Shown: piece after piece, positions 33,601 through 46,292 of the stretch
Numbering within the stretch: the stretch's first letter is position 1
How the letters are laid out: the number at the start of each line of letters is the position of its first letter
Origin: Acorus gramineus
Taxonomy: Eukaryota > Streptophyta > Magnoliopsida > Acorales > Acoraceae
Reading direction: 5' to 3'
Assembly: GCA_030737835.1 (NCBI GenBank)
Contig: JAUJYN010000026.1
Location: forward strand, 1,661,969 to 1,725,968
DNA: 64,000 nucleotides
The notes under the pieces: generated by a model
What the model saw: the letters and a program-made list of their open reading frames with translations, nothing else
What the model was told of the DNA's origin: nothing
The model's database searches: none
Made by a program: the position numbers and the translations under genes

Positions 33601-35413
33601 TTGAAGCCCCATGAGCAGAATTACCCCACCCACGACCTTGAGTTGGCAGCGATCATCTTTGCGCTGAAGATGTGGAGGCATTACCTCTATGGCGAGGAGT
33701 TCGAGCTCTTTACTGATCATAAGAGCTTGACATATTTGCAGTCCCAGCCGGAGCTCAACATGCGTCAGAGACGTTGGGTCGAGTTCCTGAAGGACTATGA
33801 TTGTGACATCGCTTACCATCCGGGTAAGGCGAATGTCGTGGCGGATGCTCTCAGCAGGCAGCCCTTGGGCATGGCCGCCCACATGGCTGTACGTCGTTGG
33901 AGGCTTCTGGAGGAGGCCGCTTGCTGGATCAGCGTTCGAGAGACTCCTGCGGGTGGCTTTTTGGCCAGGCTAGTGGTGCAGCCAGTTCTTCTCGACGAGA
34001 TCCGCACGGCTCAGGGCAGGATCCGCATTTTATAGTCCTCTCTGAAGGCGTCACTCGGGGCGAGCGTCCGAACTACCAGATTTGCGGGGACGGGATCCTG
34101 CGGTTCAGAGGGCGAGTATGCATTCCTGACGACGCAGAGCTGAAGCAGAAGATCTTGGACGAGGCCCATCGTTCGAGGTACACAGTGCATCCTGGTGGCA
34201 CGAAGATGTACAGGGGCCTTCGTCGTGGCTACTGGTGGCGCGGGATGAAGACGGATATTGCCCGTTTCGTTGCCCGATGCTTAGTATGCCAGCAGGTGAA
34301 GTCGGAGCATCAGCGTCCTGCGGGGAAGCTGCAGTCCATTGAGATCCCTCAGTGGAAGTGGGAGCAGATCACCATGGACTTCGTCTCGGGTTTGCCGAGG
34401 TCACGTTCGGGTCGCGATGCCATCTGGGTGATCGTCGACCGACTGACGAAGTCCGCTCATTTCCTCCCCATCCGACTCACCGATTCTCTGGACACCCTGG
34501 CGCAGTTGTTTGTCTCCGAGATTGTTCGTCTCCATGGCACTCCCGTCAGCATCATTTTCGATCGAGACGCGCGATTTACTTCGAGGTTCTGGCGTAGCCT
34601 CCAGCACGCCCTTGGTACGAACCTCCACTTCAGTACAGCGTTTCATCCGCAGACGGACGGCCAGTCGGAGAGGACGATTCAGACCCTGGAGGACATGCTG
34701 CGAGCCTGCGTTCTCGATTTTGGGGGCAGTTGGGAGAGGCACCTTCCGTTGGTGGAGTTTGCCTACAACAACAGCTACCACTCGAGTATCCGGATGGCTC
34801 CTTACGATGGCCGCAGCTGCAGGTCCCCCTTGTGTTGGGACGAGGTCGGGAGCGCCAGTTGGAGGGACCAGAGATCATTCACCAGACCTCAGAGATGGTG
34901 AAGACGATTCGCGAGCGTATCCGAGTCGCTCAGAGCCGTCAGAAGAGCTACGCCGACCGTCGTCGCCGTGAGCTCGCCTTCGAGGTTGGTGACCATGTCT
35001 TCCTGAAGGTGTCCCCGATGAAGGGCATCTTCCGTTTCGGTGTGCGGGGCAAGCTGAGTCCGCGTTTCATTGGGCCGTTCCTCATCCTCGAGCGAGTTGG
35101 GGAGGTGGCCTATCGCATAGCTCTGCCCCCACAGTTGGCTCAGGCCCATGACGTCTTCCATGTCTCGCAGCTGAGGCGTTATGTCCACGATCCTGCTCAC
35201 GTCATCCCGTTCGAGCCGCTCGTCTTCGAGCCGGACTTGTCATTCGTGGAGCAGCCGATCGAGATCCTGGACCGCCGCGAGAAGAGGCTCCGCACCAAGA
35301 CCGTCCAGTTGGTCAAGGTGCGATGGCAGCACCGTTCCGGTGCCGAGGCCACTTGGGAGCTCGAGGACGCCATGCGTGACGCGTATCCGCATCTTTTCCC
35401 TTCTAGATGTTTT
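30656..35413 (+). pseudogene. gag-pol: Element C gag-pol polyprotein (all domains, frameshifted)
   Basis: The ATG at 30656 (MPPRRGRRGRG) opens a gag frame of 434 codons: a coiled-coil-like ETQTRALEAQ segment, capsid (HPPEFHGQTADPLAPERW; LKGSAADWW; FLEEYFPF), and zinc knuckle CYHCQRIGHILYNC at 31769-31810. A TAG at 31958 replaces a Gln codon kept in A. The same frame continues into protease (DSGA, Asp at 32102-32104). Frame shifts follow near 32250-32275, 33159, 33273 (a loss of about 20 bp), 34016, 34806 and 34850. RT has FIDD (33111-33116). RNase H has YSDAS near 33520. Integrase has the HHCC zinc part near 34165-34295, first Asp at 34377, DRD near 34560, and QTDGQSER near 34650. A chromodomain-like tail covers about 35250-35400. 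The usual stop is lost by a CC to C change near 35412. Not translatable as one protein. Confidence 0.94.
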
Positions 35414-35438
35414 GTATTTATTTTGAGGACAAAATTTC

Positions 35439-35453
35439 CTAAGGGGGGAAGAA
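35439..35453 (+). other. Element C polypurine tract
   Basis: A purine run (AAGGGGGGAAGAA) lies directly before the 3' LTR start TGTTATATATG, as required for plus-strand priming. Confidence 0.9.
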
Positions 35454-38228
35454 TGTTATATATGTGTCACTTTTTAGCCTTCTGGTAACCATTGGAGCAT
35501 TCTGGCAGTTTTTCAGCTTTTTCGTTTTTCGATCGGAACCGCTAAAATTTTGGACTTTTAGCTATCATCCTGAGTTTGAGGACTCCGATTGAAAATCTAA
35601 CTGCATATTATGTGTCCTGGTGCCATTTCAAGCCACTCACGAAAATTTCATCGAATTCCGGTAACGTTTCAGAATTTCACAGTTCTGAATCGTATCCGGG
35701 TTTTGACCGAGCGAAAAGTCATTGGGAGACTTGACTTGGTCAAGTTGATTTGACTTGGTCAAATGATTTTGGTTTTTAGTGTGGTTGGGTTGACTAGGGT
35801 CAAATCCCACCTAAACCAAGCTTAACCTAATTAATCCTTGTGTTAAGTGTAAGTGGTGAGTGTGTGAGGTGTGTGTGTGGCCCCCTTTAAGTCCACGCCT
35901 AGAAATAGTGCCCCCCTATTCATCATCTTCTCCACCTCTCAAGCTCTCTCTCCCTCTCTTTAAATCCCCATTTGACCTACTTAGAGTGTTCAAAAGAAAA
36001 CCCTAGAAGGAGAAAGATAGGTAAGGACCCGATCTATCCTTCCATGGTTTCGTTTTCGAGTTCCCTCATGTGTGACCCCCTCTCATGGCCTTCTCCTCAG
36101 TTTTCAGCCATTTTTAGGGCTGAAGGAGGGCTTGGTGGTGGTGGCCTTGGAGGTGGTGTTTCAGTGCGCGAAGAGCACCCGATCTCCTTCCCTTCCCTTC
36201 CTCTCCTTTGGGTGAGCTTCCTTTCCTTCCATTCTTGTTTAGATGCATGTTTAGGAGGTGTTTTTGGGTGTGCTTGGCTGTTGGGGAGTTGGGGGCTGTT
36301 GGGGGCGGTTGGGAGTGGTAGAGTCGGCTCGGGCAGTGCGGGCTCATCGGGCCTGGCGCGCAGGCCGGCAAGCAGTCAAGCAGGGCAGGCGCGCTGTCGG
36401 GCGAGCTGGCAGGGGATGCGCGCGTGCACGGAGGTGTGCGCGCGCGCGTACGGGTGCAACGCGCTGGGCGCCATGCGAGGGCGTGCGCGGGGAGCGCTGC
36501 GCAGAGGCCAGTGCGTGCTGTGCGCGTGGTGAGGTGAGCGGGTGTGCGCGCAGGGTGCGCGCGGGGTACTGCGCGGGGGCGCAGTGCGTGCGGGTGTGCG
36601 TGCGATGTGCTGCGCTGGGGCGCAGTGCGCACGCGGTGCACCCGGGGCTAGACGCGCGGTGCACGCGGGTGCGCTCGAGCGCACGTGTTTGGGCGTGCGG
36701 GCAGGGGCTTGGCAGCGTGTCTGGGCCTGCGGGCAGGGGGCTCGGCAGTGCGTTTGGGCGCGCGGGCTGGGGTGCGGTGTGCGCCCGGGGCGGGTGGCCG
36801 TGCGTATGGCTGCCCGGGGGTTCGGGTGAGTCGGGGTGCTCGGACTCGCGTGCGTACGGGCCGTATGTACGCTTGTCCGAGTGTTGGGTATTTTTAGCGT
36901 ATTTTTGTATGTATTGTGTATTTTTACTCACCGTGTTTAATACCCTGTCTTGCAGATCTTGACGGACGGTCATGTGACACCCGGGTATTGGTGAGTGGGA
37001 CAATCCAACCCAGTAGGGAGGCGTATATGCTTTTAGGCGTGTATCGTTCGCCCCCTGGGGCACCATAGTTTAATATTAACTTGTATAATATGTAATGTAT
37101 GCAAGCATGATTGTTATGTAGTATGCATGCCACCCTAGACCTTGTATGTTAGGGACTTGCACCCTTAGGATATGTGTAAGAGCCATGCATCCTGATACCA
37201 TATTTTCATGCTAGGAAGCCTTGACCTATGCATGTTCCCATTTAGTTTAATTTATTTTAAATCAAATGTGAGTTATTTAGTAATGAGCATGCTTAGTGAT
37301 ATTATAACCATGCGATTATAATATAATACAAGCTTCCCCGCATCGTAGTTATGCGCCCTGGAGGAATTCGCAAGATTTCATGACATTTAAATTGTTAGGA
37401 AGATGTTGTCGACGGATCCGATTGGATCGTATACGTGTGGGTAGGCTGTTTCTGTTCCCTTCGTTGGATCCGTATAGAGACTGCCTTAGCGTTAGAAAGG
37501 CCATCCTGACAGAGGGCTCCCATCAGTAGGCACCTCATGATTTGGTTTTGGACTGTGCTGAATTGTGGGAGTAGACCAGGCGGGCTACGGAGTGGAGGAG
37601 AGACTATCGGTGGACCAAGGGTGATTAACAGCCTAGTCAGTCCCAATAGCCGTGTCACCTATTTAGAGGGTGAGGGTGAGGGTGTGGTGGGTCGGCGATG
37701 TTGCGACCCACTGGATTGTGTATTTCCTGCCACTTAGAGGCTTTGAATTATTTGTGGTTAATATGAATTGTGATGCATGGGTTGTGCTATTCACTGAGCG
37801 TGTGGCTCACCCCTCGCATATTTTTCTCCAGTTATCACTGAGTCGGATCTGAAGGAGGAGCTCCCTGAGGGATTTCATCAGTAGCGGAGCAGCGCCACGT
37901 CCCGCGAGTGTTAGAGGCCATCAGCATCCCTTTTGATTGTATGTATTATATTTCCGTGCTTGGGCACCTGTTTGTATTATATTGGATGTCATTGTATATA
38001 TTGGCTCTCACAGGACAGTTGATTATGTATCGAGTCTGTAATATGTTTTTGAATTACAGACTCAGTCTTTTAGCTTCCGCTATTTGTGTATATATCATGT
38101 CAGCCTTGCTTTTGTCTGTGTTGTCATTTTAGCTGTTGTTTAGAGTATGTTATTGACCTCCTGTATAGACTGCTGATATCATATATACACTTACCGCATC
38201 CCGGGGAAGGCCGCCCTGGGGCGTGACA
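35454..38228 (+). repeat. Element C 3' LTR, 2775 bp
   Basis: It has the same order of blocks as the 5' LTR and ends GGGCGTGACA. It differs from the 5' copy by scattered substitutions and indels, for example in the TTGAC cluster and the GC-rich tract. The last GACGGCC motif is changed to GAAGGCC. Confidence 0.93.
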
Positions 38229-38233
38229 ATACA
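38229..38233. repeat. Element C TSD, right copy (ATACA)
   Basis: This is an exact repeat of 27730-27734 directly after the 3' LTR; B-minus LTR sequence then resumes (TCCATATACATTACAG). Confidence 0.95.
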
Positions 38234-39816
38234 TCCATATACATTACAGAAATACATGCCCATAATAGAGGGGCGCATGCGATACAGTCATTCATACATG
38301 GATACAATACATGCAATATAAGCCTAGCATGCAAGATATCTAACATATTATAGTTTAAGCATGGCCATACCACTTATCTACACAAGTAGTATAGCTAGGA
38401 TGCCCCATCGATGCGCGACGCACGACTACGCGCGTCGAGCGCATCTCGAGGGGGGGGATTGGATCAAACCACTCACCGCAACCCGGATCGCCGCGCGTCC
38501 GGTCTACAAGATCTGCAAAACAAAACCAATTATCAACAATTAAATATGGAACCTCCTATCACACATATAAGCCTACTTCATGAAGACCCTATCTCCTGAT
38601 ACTTCCATATTATCACACAAGACACATGGAAACAACTCCTTGACACACAACCGAGCAAAACTGCCAAACCTGCTGCAACCAGCCCTACTAATTTGATCTC
38701 CACAGCACCCAATACACTTCCAAAAATTATGAAATAAATCATGCACATTCTCTGATATGCTGGGATCATAATCCATGCAGACATTAGAACCTAATTTTGC
38801 CTCTACAAGCCCGAAACAAATTATTTCCAGAAGCAGGTCAATTCCTACACGAATCTGGACAGGCCATGCAAAACTGGTTCTAACTTACACCACAGATATC
38901 ATAATGACCCCAAATTTCATATATAACAACTAGACACATAGATGATCATATCATATGAAGACATAATCCTAAACATGTGCTTATAAATACTAGATTCACT
39001 GAGATCCTTAAAATACAGAGTACTGCCTTACCAAAACAGGGGGAGGGAAATGGGGAGATGCGGGGTTCTCGACACACCCACGACCACCTCAACCACCACC
39101 ACCACTACCACCACCTCATCAGCATCTCCTCAAGCCCTCTTTTGCTGAAAAACAGGGGGGGGGGGAGACATGAGAGGGAGCTTGAGAGAAGAGAATCAAC
39201 AACAACAACTACTTGCACAAACACACACACCTTGCTCTTCCTCCTTCACCTTCTCCTTCTTTTGCTTCTTCCTCCTCCTTCTCCACACACAAAGAGAGGA
39301 AAAAGAGACCAAGAGAGGGAGAGAAAGAGAGATCCACGAAATGGGAGAGAGGGGGAGAGAGAGAAAGGGCAAAAAGGTCATTTTCATGCCCAAATAGTGT
39401 CTAGGGGTGACCATAAGGGGGGTGGTGAGGTTAGGGTTAGGCTCACCCACTCACATGCCAAAAGACCAATGGTTTCTTCATCACTAAGCAAGGTGGGGGT
39501 AAGGTTACCAAAGGTCACCACATCCTCAAAATATCTCACACTATTCGACCAACCAGGAACTCTCAAAACCTGGATACGGTTCGGAACTGCATATTTTTCA
39601 AAACGTTACCGGAATTCGATGAAATTTTTATGGGTAGTACAAAACGGTACCAGGACCCATAATATGCAGTTAGATTTTCAATCAGAGTACTCCAACTCCC
39701 GCAGATGGCTAAAAGCTAAAATTTTAGCGACTCCGATCGAAAAAGAAAAAGGCCCTGAATGACCCAGATGTGACCAAGGCTTAACCGAAATGGCTCCAAA
39801 TGACACAGGCATAACA
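38234..39816 (-). repeat. B-minus 5' LTR, segment 2
   Basis: This is the continuation of the 25553-27734 segment after element C. It is closely similar to 21264-22852 (B-minus 3' LTR), including the 36-nt block and the purine/pyrimidine-rich zone. The sense-strand start TGTTATGCCTG at 39816 abuts copia RT sequence. Confidence 0.88.
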
Positions 39817-42427
39817 TCAACCATTCCGTCTGATCCTCTTTTCTTCTTATAGATCCATTTGCACCCAATGGGTTTTATCCCTTCAGGTGGATCCACAAGC
39901 TCCCAGACATGATTCGAGTACATAGACTCTATTTCAGACATCATAGCCTTTTGACAATGCTCTGCATCCTTGTCTTGTAGTGCTTCATTGTAGTTACAGG
40001 GTTCGACATTATGTTCCTCAGGGACCTTGTCATATGACTCTCCCAAGAACATATACCTCTCGGGTTGTTGGATAACCCTCCCACTACGACGAGGTATTAC
40101 AAGAGTGTGTGCACTAGCGACAACATGTCGTGTCATTTCTGAACCTGGTGTGCTATAATCCACACGTTGTTCTGGTGTTGAGCCTAACGTGTTGATAGTA
40201 TCACCATGATTTGGTTCAAATGTCGGTGGTATCAAGGAATTTTCTGCTTGTTCCTCTTTTCTCAATTCCTCTAGAACAACTCTACTCGTGGGCTTGTGAT
40301 TTAGAATATAGTGACATTAGTGCTTACAATGACCTTCTGGTCCTTAGTACTATAAGATAGACCACCTTTAGTTCCTCTCGGGTACCCTACAGAGAAACAT
40401 TTCTGTTCTTGATTCCAACTTGTTAGGATTCTTTCTTAGCGCATGTGCTTGACTACCCCAAATCCGAATATGCAGCAGACTAGGTTTGCTTCTAGTTCAC
40501 AATTCTGTGGGAGTAGAGGATACTACCTTAGTTGGGACCAAGTTCAATAGATAAGCAGCCATTTCTAATGCGTGTCCCCAAAAAAAAACAGGTAAACTAG
40601 AACAACTTATCATGGACCTTACCATCTCCAAAAGTGTCCTATTTCTTCTCTTTGCTACACCATTTTGCTGGTGTGTCCCTGGTGCAATCAACTGGGATGT
40701 AATCCCATGCTCCAATAAGTATTCCCTAAACTCTCCCAAGCGGTATTCACCACCATGATCAAATCATAGTGACTTTAGGGATTTACCCGTCTGCTTCTCT
40801 GTCTCAGCCTTAAATTCTTTGAATTTGTCAAAGGCGTCAGACTTTCGGCGAAGCAAGTAAATGTACCCATATCTTGAGTAATCATCAATAAATGTGATGA
40901 AATACTCATAACCACCTCTTGCTTGGGCTATCATTGGACCACACAAATCGGAGTGAACCAATTCCAACGGTCCTCTGGCTCTATTGCCCTTGGCCGAGAA
41001 CGGCCTCTTGGTCATCTTTCCTTCTAAGCAAGATTCGCAGATTGGAAGTGCCTCCACTTCCAATGAACTCAATGGTCCATCTTCAACCAGTCTTTGAATC
41101 CTTTTTAGATTAATATGACCAAGGCGTAAGTGCCAAAGATAAGTTTGGTTCATCAGAGAAGATTCTTTTCTTTTTAGTGGTAACATGTTAATGTTATTCA
41201 ATTCATGCAGTTTAGGAGATTCGGGATTAATAACATAAAGATCATCCACCAATGTACCAGAATAGATTAAATGTGTTTTATTCTTGATAACCACAAAGTT
41301 ATCAAAATAAACATAATAACCATCCATAGCCAATCTAGAAACAGAAGCTAAGTTCCTTCTAATGGAAGGTACATAAAGACAATCTCTCAAAATTAAAATC
41401 CTATTATTACTGAAATGCAGATAAACGACTCCTAATGCAACTGTTGCCACTTTCGTAGCATTCCCCATGTGAAGATAAATCTCTCCATCACTTAGTTTCC
41501 TGGTTTCCTAGAACCCCTGCAAAGAATTGCATACATGATTAGTGGCTCCGGAGTCTACACACCAGGTCCTGGTAGATCGGACCGCTAAACATGTTTCAAC
41601 TACTAGTGAATAAGATTTACCTGCGTTGTTCAGTTTGTTGAGATAGACCGGACATTGCTTCTTCCAGTGACTTGATTGTCAACACTGAAAACACTTGCCT
41701 TTCGGCTTTTTCTATGTCTGTCCTTGAGTTTTATTCACAGCCTGAGTACCTGCATGTTGAACCTTTCTCGTCTTCTTGGCTTTAGCCTTGGAAGTAGAGC
41801 CTTTCTTAGTCACGTAAACACTAGCCGTCTTCTTGTTGAGACCCTCTACCTCCTGAAGCTCTTTGAGCAGTTCTGCCAACGTGTAGTCACGCTTATTCAT
41901 CGTGTAGTTGACATGGAACTGCTTAAAAGATTTTGGTAGAGACTAGAGTATGATATCGACTTGGGTCTCCCCATCAATTTAAGCTCCTAGGATCTCTAGT
42001 TCATTGAGATTACTCATCATCTTTAGAACATGATCCCTTACTGGTGTCCCCTCCACCATACTAGTATTCATTAGTTCTTTCATGGCCATTTGCCTAGCGG
42101 CACGACTCTGGTCACCAAACATTTCCTTAAGGCTGACCATCATGTCGTAGGCAGTGGTCATAGACTGTGCTGATGACTTAGAACATTTGACATGGATGCC
42201 AGAATGTAACACCTAGCCATCTCATCAGCCCTTAGCCATTTCTGATAAGTCTGGGTTTCCTCATTGGTTGGCCCCCCACCAGGTTTTGGAGGACATACTT
42301 CAGTGAGTACAAACTTGTACTATGAGGAAGTCAACACAATATCCAGGTTTCTTTTCCAGTCAATATAATTAGGTCCAGTCAATTTACATTCTTTGAGAAT
42401 AACAGCAAGTGGATTAAAAGCAGACAT
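39817..42427 (-). pseudogene. gag-pol: E1 copia gag-pol (5' two thirds, broken)
   Basis: The gag ATG is at 42427. Capsid-like AYDMMVSLKEMFGDQSRAAR and MMSNLNELEILGA lie at 41979-42212, and MNKRDYTLAELLKELQ near 41850-41900. A degraded zinc-knuckle region (CFQC, with a stop, then SHWKKQCPVYL) lies near 41650-41700. Protease has VDSGATNHVCNS near 41525-41565, followed by a stop. A GAG-pre-integrase region (LWHLRLGHINLKRIQRL; CESCLEGKMTKRPF) and the integrase core (LVHSDLCGPM; FITFIDDYSRYGYIY) cover 41468-40764. A TGA stands in place of an Arg-like position before DHGGEY near 40760. HQQNGVAKRRNRTLLEM lies near 40625-40690. The RT start (VDPPEGIKPIGCKWIYKKKR) reaches 39817, where B-minus cuts in. 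It is a pseudogene by stops, shifts and interruption. Confidence 0.9.
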
Positions 42428-43230
42428 TTTGAATCCTGAGAATCAAACATAATAAAAATAATAATCATGATATGATAAATAAAGCTTCGAATTCAATTTA
42501 AAGATGGGTCCCTCTACCATATTAAAAGAATTCATCAACAGCCTGATCTCTTATTGAATAGCACTTCGATAGTGAGGATGTATACAACTCAAACTTAGAC
42601 AAGACAGGCCAATTCCTATTAATTTTACTATCTAGGTATCCTCTTATACTAAGTGAAATTAAACAGTTGACATGCTTTGGTCCTATAAATAATAGAAGTG
42701 ACTCCGATGGGGATGGTACTATTACTTATAATTAAGTGTAAACCACCACCTAATTTCAGATCAATTGTTTGCAATGCACTCCTCCTATGGGGAGATAGTG
42801 CACACTACCAATTATCCAAAATTATTCCTAAAGATAACTTGTTCCGATAATGTCTATAATATAACTCATCCGATAGGGAGGAAGGCCTATGCCAACACGT
42901 AAGATAAATTGTATTACCTACAAGTTGGTGGTGGAGACCGTGGGAATTATATAATAATGTCTCGCTCCCACTTAATATTTTAAAGCCTTTTGAGGGTTAT
43001 AAACATATTCATTGTTTGCCATAAATATCCATGTTGTCCATATAATGTGGGTCCGTTATACTAATTAACATCCACACAATCTAACAATCATGAGTATAAT
43101 CACATGCATAAAAATATACAGCGAATAAAAAATTAAAATTCCGGCTATTATGGTCGCACAACAACTACGAAGCGCTACGACTGGAATTCTAATGCGAGCA
43201 GGGGGGGGCTCGCATTTAGGGACGAGCCCC
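42428..43230 (-). other. E1 copia leader, part 1
   Basis: This is an AT-rich untranslated stretch between gag and the solo LTR. It is colinear with 60789-61610 in E2, so it is element sequence and not host DNA. I see no gene in it. It ends with GAGCCCC, the target of the solo LTR. Confidence 0.8.
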
Positions 43231-45761
43231 TGTTATATATGTGTCACTTTTAGCCTTCTGGTCACCATTGGGACATTTCTTGCAGTTTTTCAACTTTTTC
43301 TTTTTTTCGATCAGAACCGCTAAAATTTTAGACTTTTAGCTATCATCATGAGCTTGAGAACTCCGATTGAAAATCTAACTGCACATTATGTGTCCTGGTG
43401 CCATTTCAAACCACTCACGAAAATTTCATCGAGTTCCGGTAACGTTTCAGAATTTGGCAGTTCCGAATCGTATCCGGGTTTTGACCGAGTGGGAATGTCA
43501 AAGGGGGGACTTGACCAAGTCAAAGAAGACTTTGACCAAGTCAAGTTTGACCATTGACTTGGTCAAATGGTTTTGTTTTTTTGTGTGGTTGGGTTGACTC
43601 AAAGTCAAACCTCACCAAATTTATTTTTTCACCAAGTGTGTGAGTGTGTGAGTGTGTGTGTGTGTGTGTACCCATTTTAGGCGTCCCCTTCTTCCCTTCT
43701 CTTCTCTTCATCTCTCTCTCTCTCACACACAGAATCCATCTCTCCCTCTTGTTATTTTCCCCCATTAGTGGTAGTAGAAGGAGAAGAAAAGAAAAACCCT
43801 CGAAGGGAAAAAGAGAGGTAAGGTTGTGATCTATCTTTCCATGGTTTTTGTTTTGTTTTCCCCTTTGTTTACCTCCCTCTCATGGCTTCCCCTCCCCCCC
43901 TGTTTCAGCCATTGTTAGGGCTGAGAGTGGCTGAGGTGGTGGTGGTCTTGGTGGTGGCGATTTGGTGCGCGAAGGGCACCCGAGCTTCCTCCCTTGTTCT
44001 TCCTCTCTTTGGGTAAGTCTTCCTCCTCCCTTAGCTTGCTTAGATGTTTGTTTAGGGTGTGTAAATGGTTATGCATGCTATGCATGGGTGTTAGGGGGTG
44101 TGGGAGGGCTGAGGAGGGGGTGGAAGGGCTCGGGCGCGTGCGCGTCTGCGCGCGCAGACGGGCGTGCTGGCGGGCGTGCGCGCGTACGCGCAGATGCGCG
44201 GGCGTGCTCGCAAGGTGCTGGCAGGGCGTGCGGTGTGCGCGGGCGCGCGCGCGTCTGGGCGCGCGGGCAGGGTCGCGGCAGTGCGCCAGGGGCGCAGGGG
44301 CACGTGCGGGGGGCCATGCGTATGGCTGCCCGAGGGTTCGGGAGGGTGTCGGGGCACTCGGACTCGCGTGCGTACGCGCGTACTCGCATGCGTGCTGGTC
44401 TGTATGAATGCTTGTCCGAGTATTGGGTATTTCTAGTAAATTTCTTATGTATTTGTGTAGTTTACTCACCATATTGAATGCCCATGTCTTGCAGATCTTG
44501 ACGGACGGTCACGCAACGACCCGGGTTTCGGTGAGTGGGACAATCCAACCCAGTAGGGAGGCGTTCGATGCACGTAGGCGTGCATTGCCCTCCCCTGGGG
44601 CACCATGATTGTGTATTAACTTGTAATAAATGTAACTATGCTATACATGATTAATATGAAGTATCCATGCCACATTAGACTTTGTATGCTAGGGATATGC
44701 ACCCATATATCATTTATAGAGGCCTATGCATGTTTAGTCACCATGTCCCTCGATTGGAAAGCCCCGAACTATGTATGTTCCCATCTAGTTTAATCTAATT
44801 AAATCAAAATGAGAGCATATAGTTATAAGCATGCCTTAGAGAATATTATAACCTTGTTGTTATAATATATGTTTCCCCACATCTTAGTTATGCGCCCTAT
44901 AGTAATTCTTGAGAATTCATGACATTAGTAGTGTTACAATCGTTGTCGACAGATCCAAGAGGATCGTATCCGCGTGAGTAGGCTGTCTTCTCCTTTTGGT
45001 TGGATCCGATGTAGGGACTCCCCGGCGTTAGACAGCCGCCCTGACAGAGGGCTCCCGTCCGTAGGTACCTCCGATGCGTCGGACAGTACTGATAGTGGGA
45101 GTATACCAGGTAGAGGCTACGGAGTGTGGGAGAGGCTACCGGGTGGACCACGGGTGGAGAGCGGTCTAGTATGCCCCAAGAGGCCCATGTCACCCCCAGT
45201 AAAGGGTGAGGGTGAGGGGGGAGGTGGGTTGGCGATGAAACGACCCACTAGAATGTGTAGTTGCTCCCGTTTTAGGGACTATAAATTATTTAAGGTTAAT
45301 ATGAATTGTGATGCATGGGTTGTGCTATTCACTGAGCATGTGGCTCACCCGTCACATATTCTTTTCCTCCTGTTATATCTGAGTCGGATCTGAAGGAGGA
45401 GCTCCTCGAGGCACCACAGTAGTAGCGGAGCAGCGTCATGTTCTGCGAGTGAGAGGCCATCAACATCCCCTTTTTGATTGTATGTATTGTTATCCGTTCT
45501 TGGGCACACGCTTGTGTTTGGAGTCGTTGTGTATATTGGCTCTCACAGGACAGTTGATTATGTATTCGGGTCTGTAATATGTCTTTGAATTACAGACTCA
45601 GTTGTTTAAGCTTCCGCTATTTGTATATATTATGTCAGCTACCTTATTGTCTGTGTTGTCATTTTCGATGTTGTTTAGAGTATTTTATTGATCTCCTGTA
45701 TAGACTGCTGATATTATATATATTTGCCACGTATCGGGAACGGCCGCCCTGGGGCGTGACA
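43231..45761 (+). repeat. Solo chromovirus LTR (A/C type), TSD GCCCC
   Basis: It starts TGTTATATATG and ends GGGGCGTGACA, 2531 bp, with no internal region on either side. GCCCC at 43226-43230 is repeated at 45762-45766. The uninterrupted E2 leader reads across the site (about 61608-61640). It contains the GT run (43637-43670), TTGAC cluster, GC-rich tract, 36-nt block (44495-44530), G-rich run with hairpin (about 45205-45250) and U5 hairpin. It is the product of recombination between the two LTRs of one insertion. Confidence 0.93.
44495..44530 (+). other. 36-nt splice-site-bounded block, solo LTR copy
   Basis: It is preceded by CATGTCTTGCAG and followed by GTGAGTGGG; exactly 36 nt. Confidence 0.5.
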
Positions 45762-46104
45762 GCCCCTCCCTGGCGGGGTCTGGGGTAGCGCCGTAGAGAC
45801 CAGATTTCATGACCGATTTGCTTTGCTAAAAACGCATCTTTTCCTTATCCGGCGGGATTTATAACCATTCGGATCAGAGAATCGATTATCCCGTTTTGAT
45901 CGCAAATCCTCCTTGTGATGATCGGTATCATCTGGTTCTGTTCATGATCCTCCTGGTGCCGATCTGGTACCATGTCAGAGCCGATCCCCCGAATCCCCTC
46001 AAGAACTCTCTCGTGCGGATTGAAAAGAAAATTACAATAATACTTCCACTCACAGAGTTTACAATATTGTTTAATTTTTGATTATTCAACACAACCACGC
46101 ACAA
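45762..46104 (-). other. E1 copia leader, part 2
   Basis: It begins with the solo-LTR target copy GCCCC and ends with CACAA (46100-46104), the left target copy of element D. It is colinear with about 61616-61960 of E2. No gene seen. Confidence 0.8.
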
Positions 46105-46292
46105 TGTCACGCCCCAGGGCGGCCGTCCCCGTGATGCGGCAAGTGTATATATAATATCAGAATCTACACAGGAGGTCAATAATATACCATAAACAAGCAA
46201 CTAGAATGACACACAGACAACAAAGAGGCTGACATGATATATACACCAAATGCGGAAGCGAAAGACTGAATCTGTAAATAAAACATACTACA
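46105..46292 (-). repeat. D 3' LTR, terminal segment
   Basis: The first 188 bases (plus strand) from TGTCACGCCCC to CTACA are interrupted by solo LTR D2 and continue at 49129. They include one arm of the U5 hairpin. Confidence 0.85.

Larger units (their letters stand above)
27735..38228 (+). mobile_element. Element C: full-length Tekay/Del-type chromovirus
   Basis: This 10.5-kb Ty3/gypsy element has both LTRs, primer site, gag-pol, polypurine tract and a perfect 5-bp TSD (ATACA), inserted in the B-minus 5' LTR. Protein domains match A1/A2 closely and the LTR ends are the same, so it is a relative or subfamily of A in the opposite orientation. The two LTRs differ by small indels, mostly in the GC-rich and T-rich parts, so it is not brand new. 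Coding frames are broken at several points. Confidence 0.95.
20274..39816 (-). mobile_element. B-minus: internally deleted gypsy element, interrupted by C
   Basis: Read on the minus strand: 5' LTR (39816-38234 and 27734-25553, split by element C), primer site (25536-25547), deleted gag-pol (22853-25552), and 3' LTR (22852-20274), whose missing part is explained by the B-plus insertion. The outer edge at 39816 (sense start TGTTATGCCTG) is inside the RT of copia E1, so E1 is its host. The first host bases, TCAAC (39817-39821), should form the TSD, with the partner left of the window. Confidence 0.82.

Noticed and set aside
38977..39762. 261-codon plus-strand frame in the B-minus LTR
   Set aside because: It is antisense to the LTR and runs through its CT/GA-rich low-complexity tract. 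The other LTR copy (22007-22798) splits it into several short frames, so it is not conserved as a gene.
39678..40265. Apparent fusion of copia RT to a novel C-terminus
   Set aside because: The extra residues after IYKKKRGSDGM are translated B-minus LTR; the fusion is just the insertion point.
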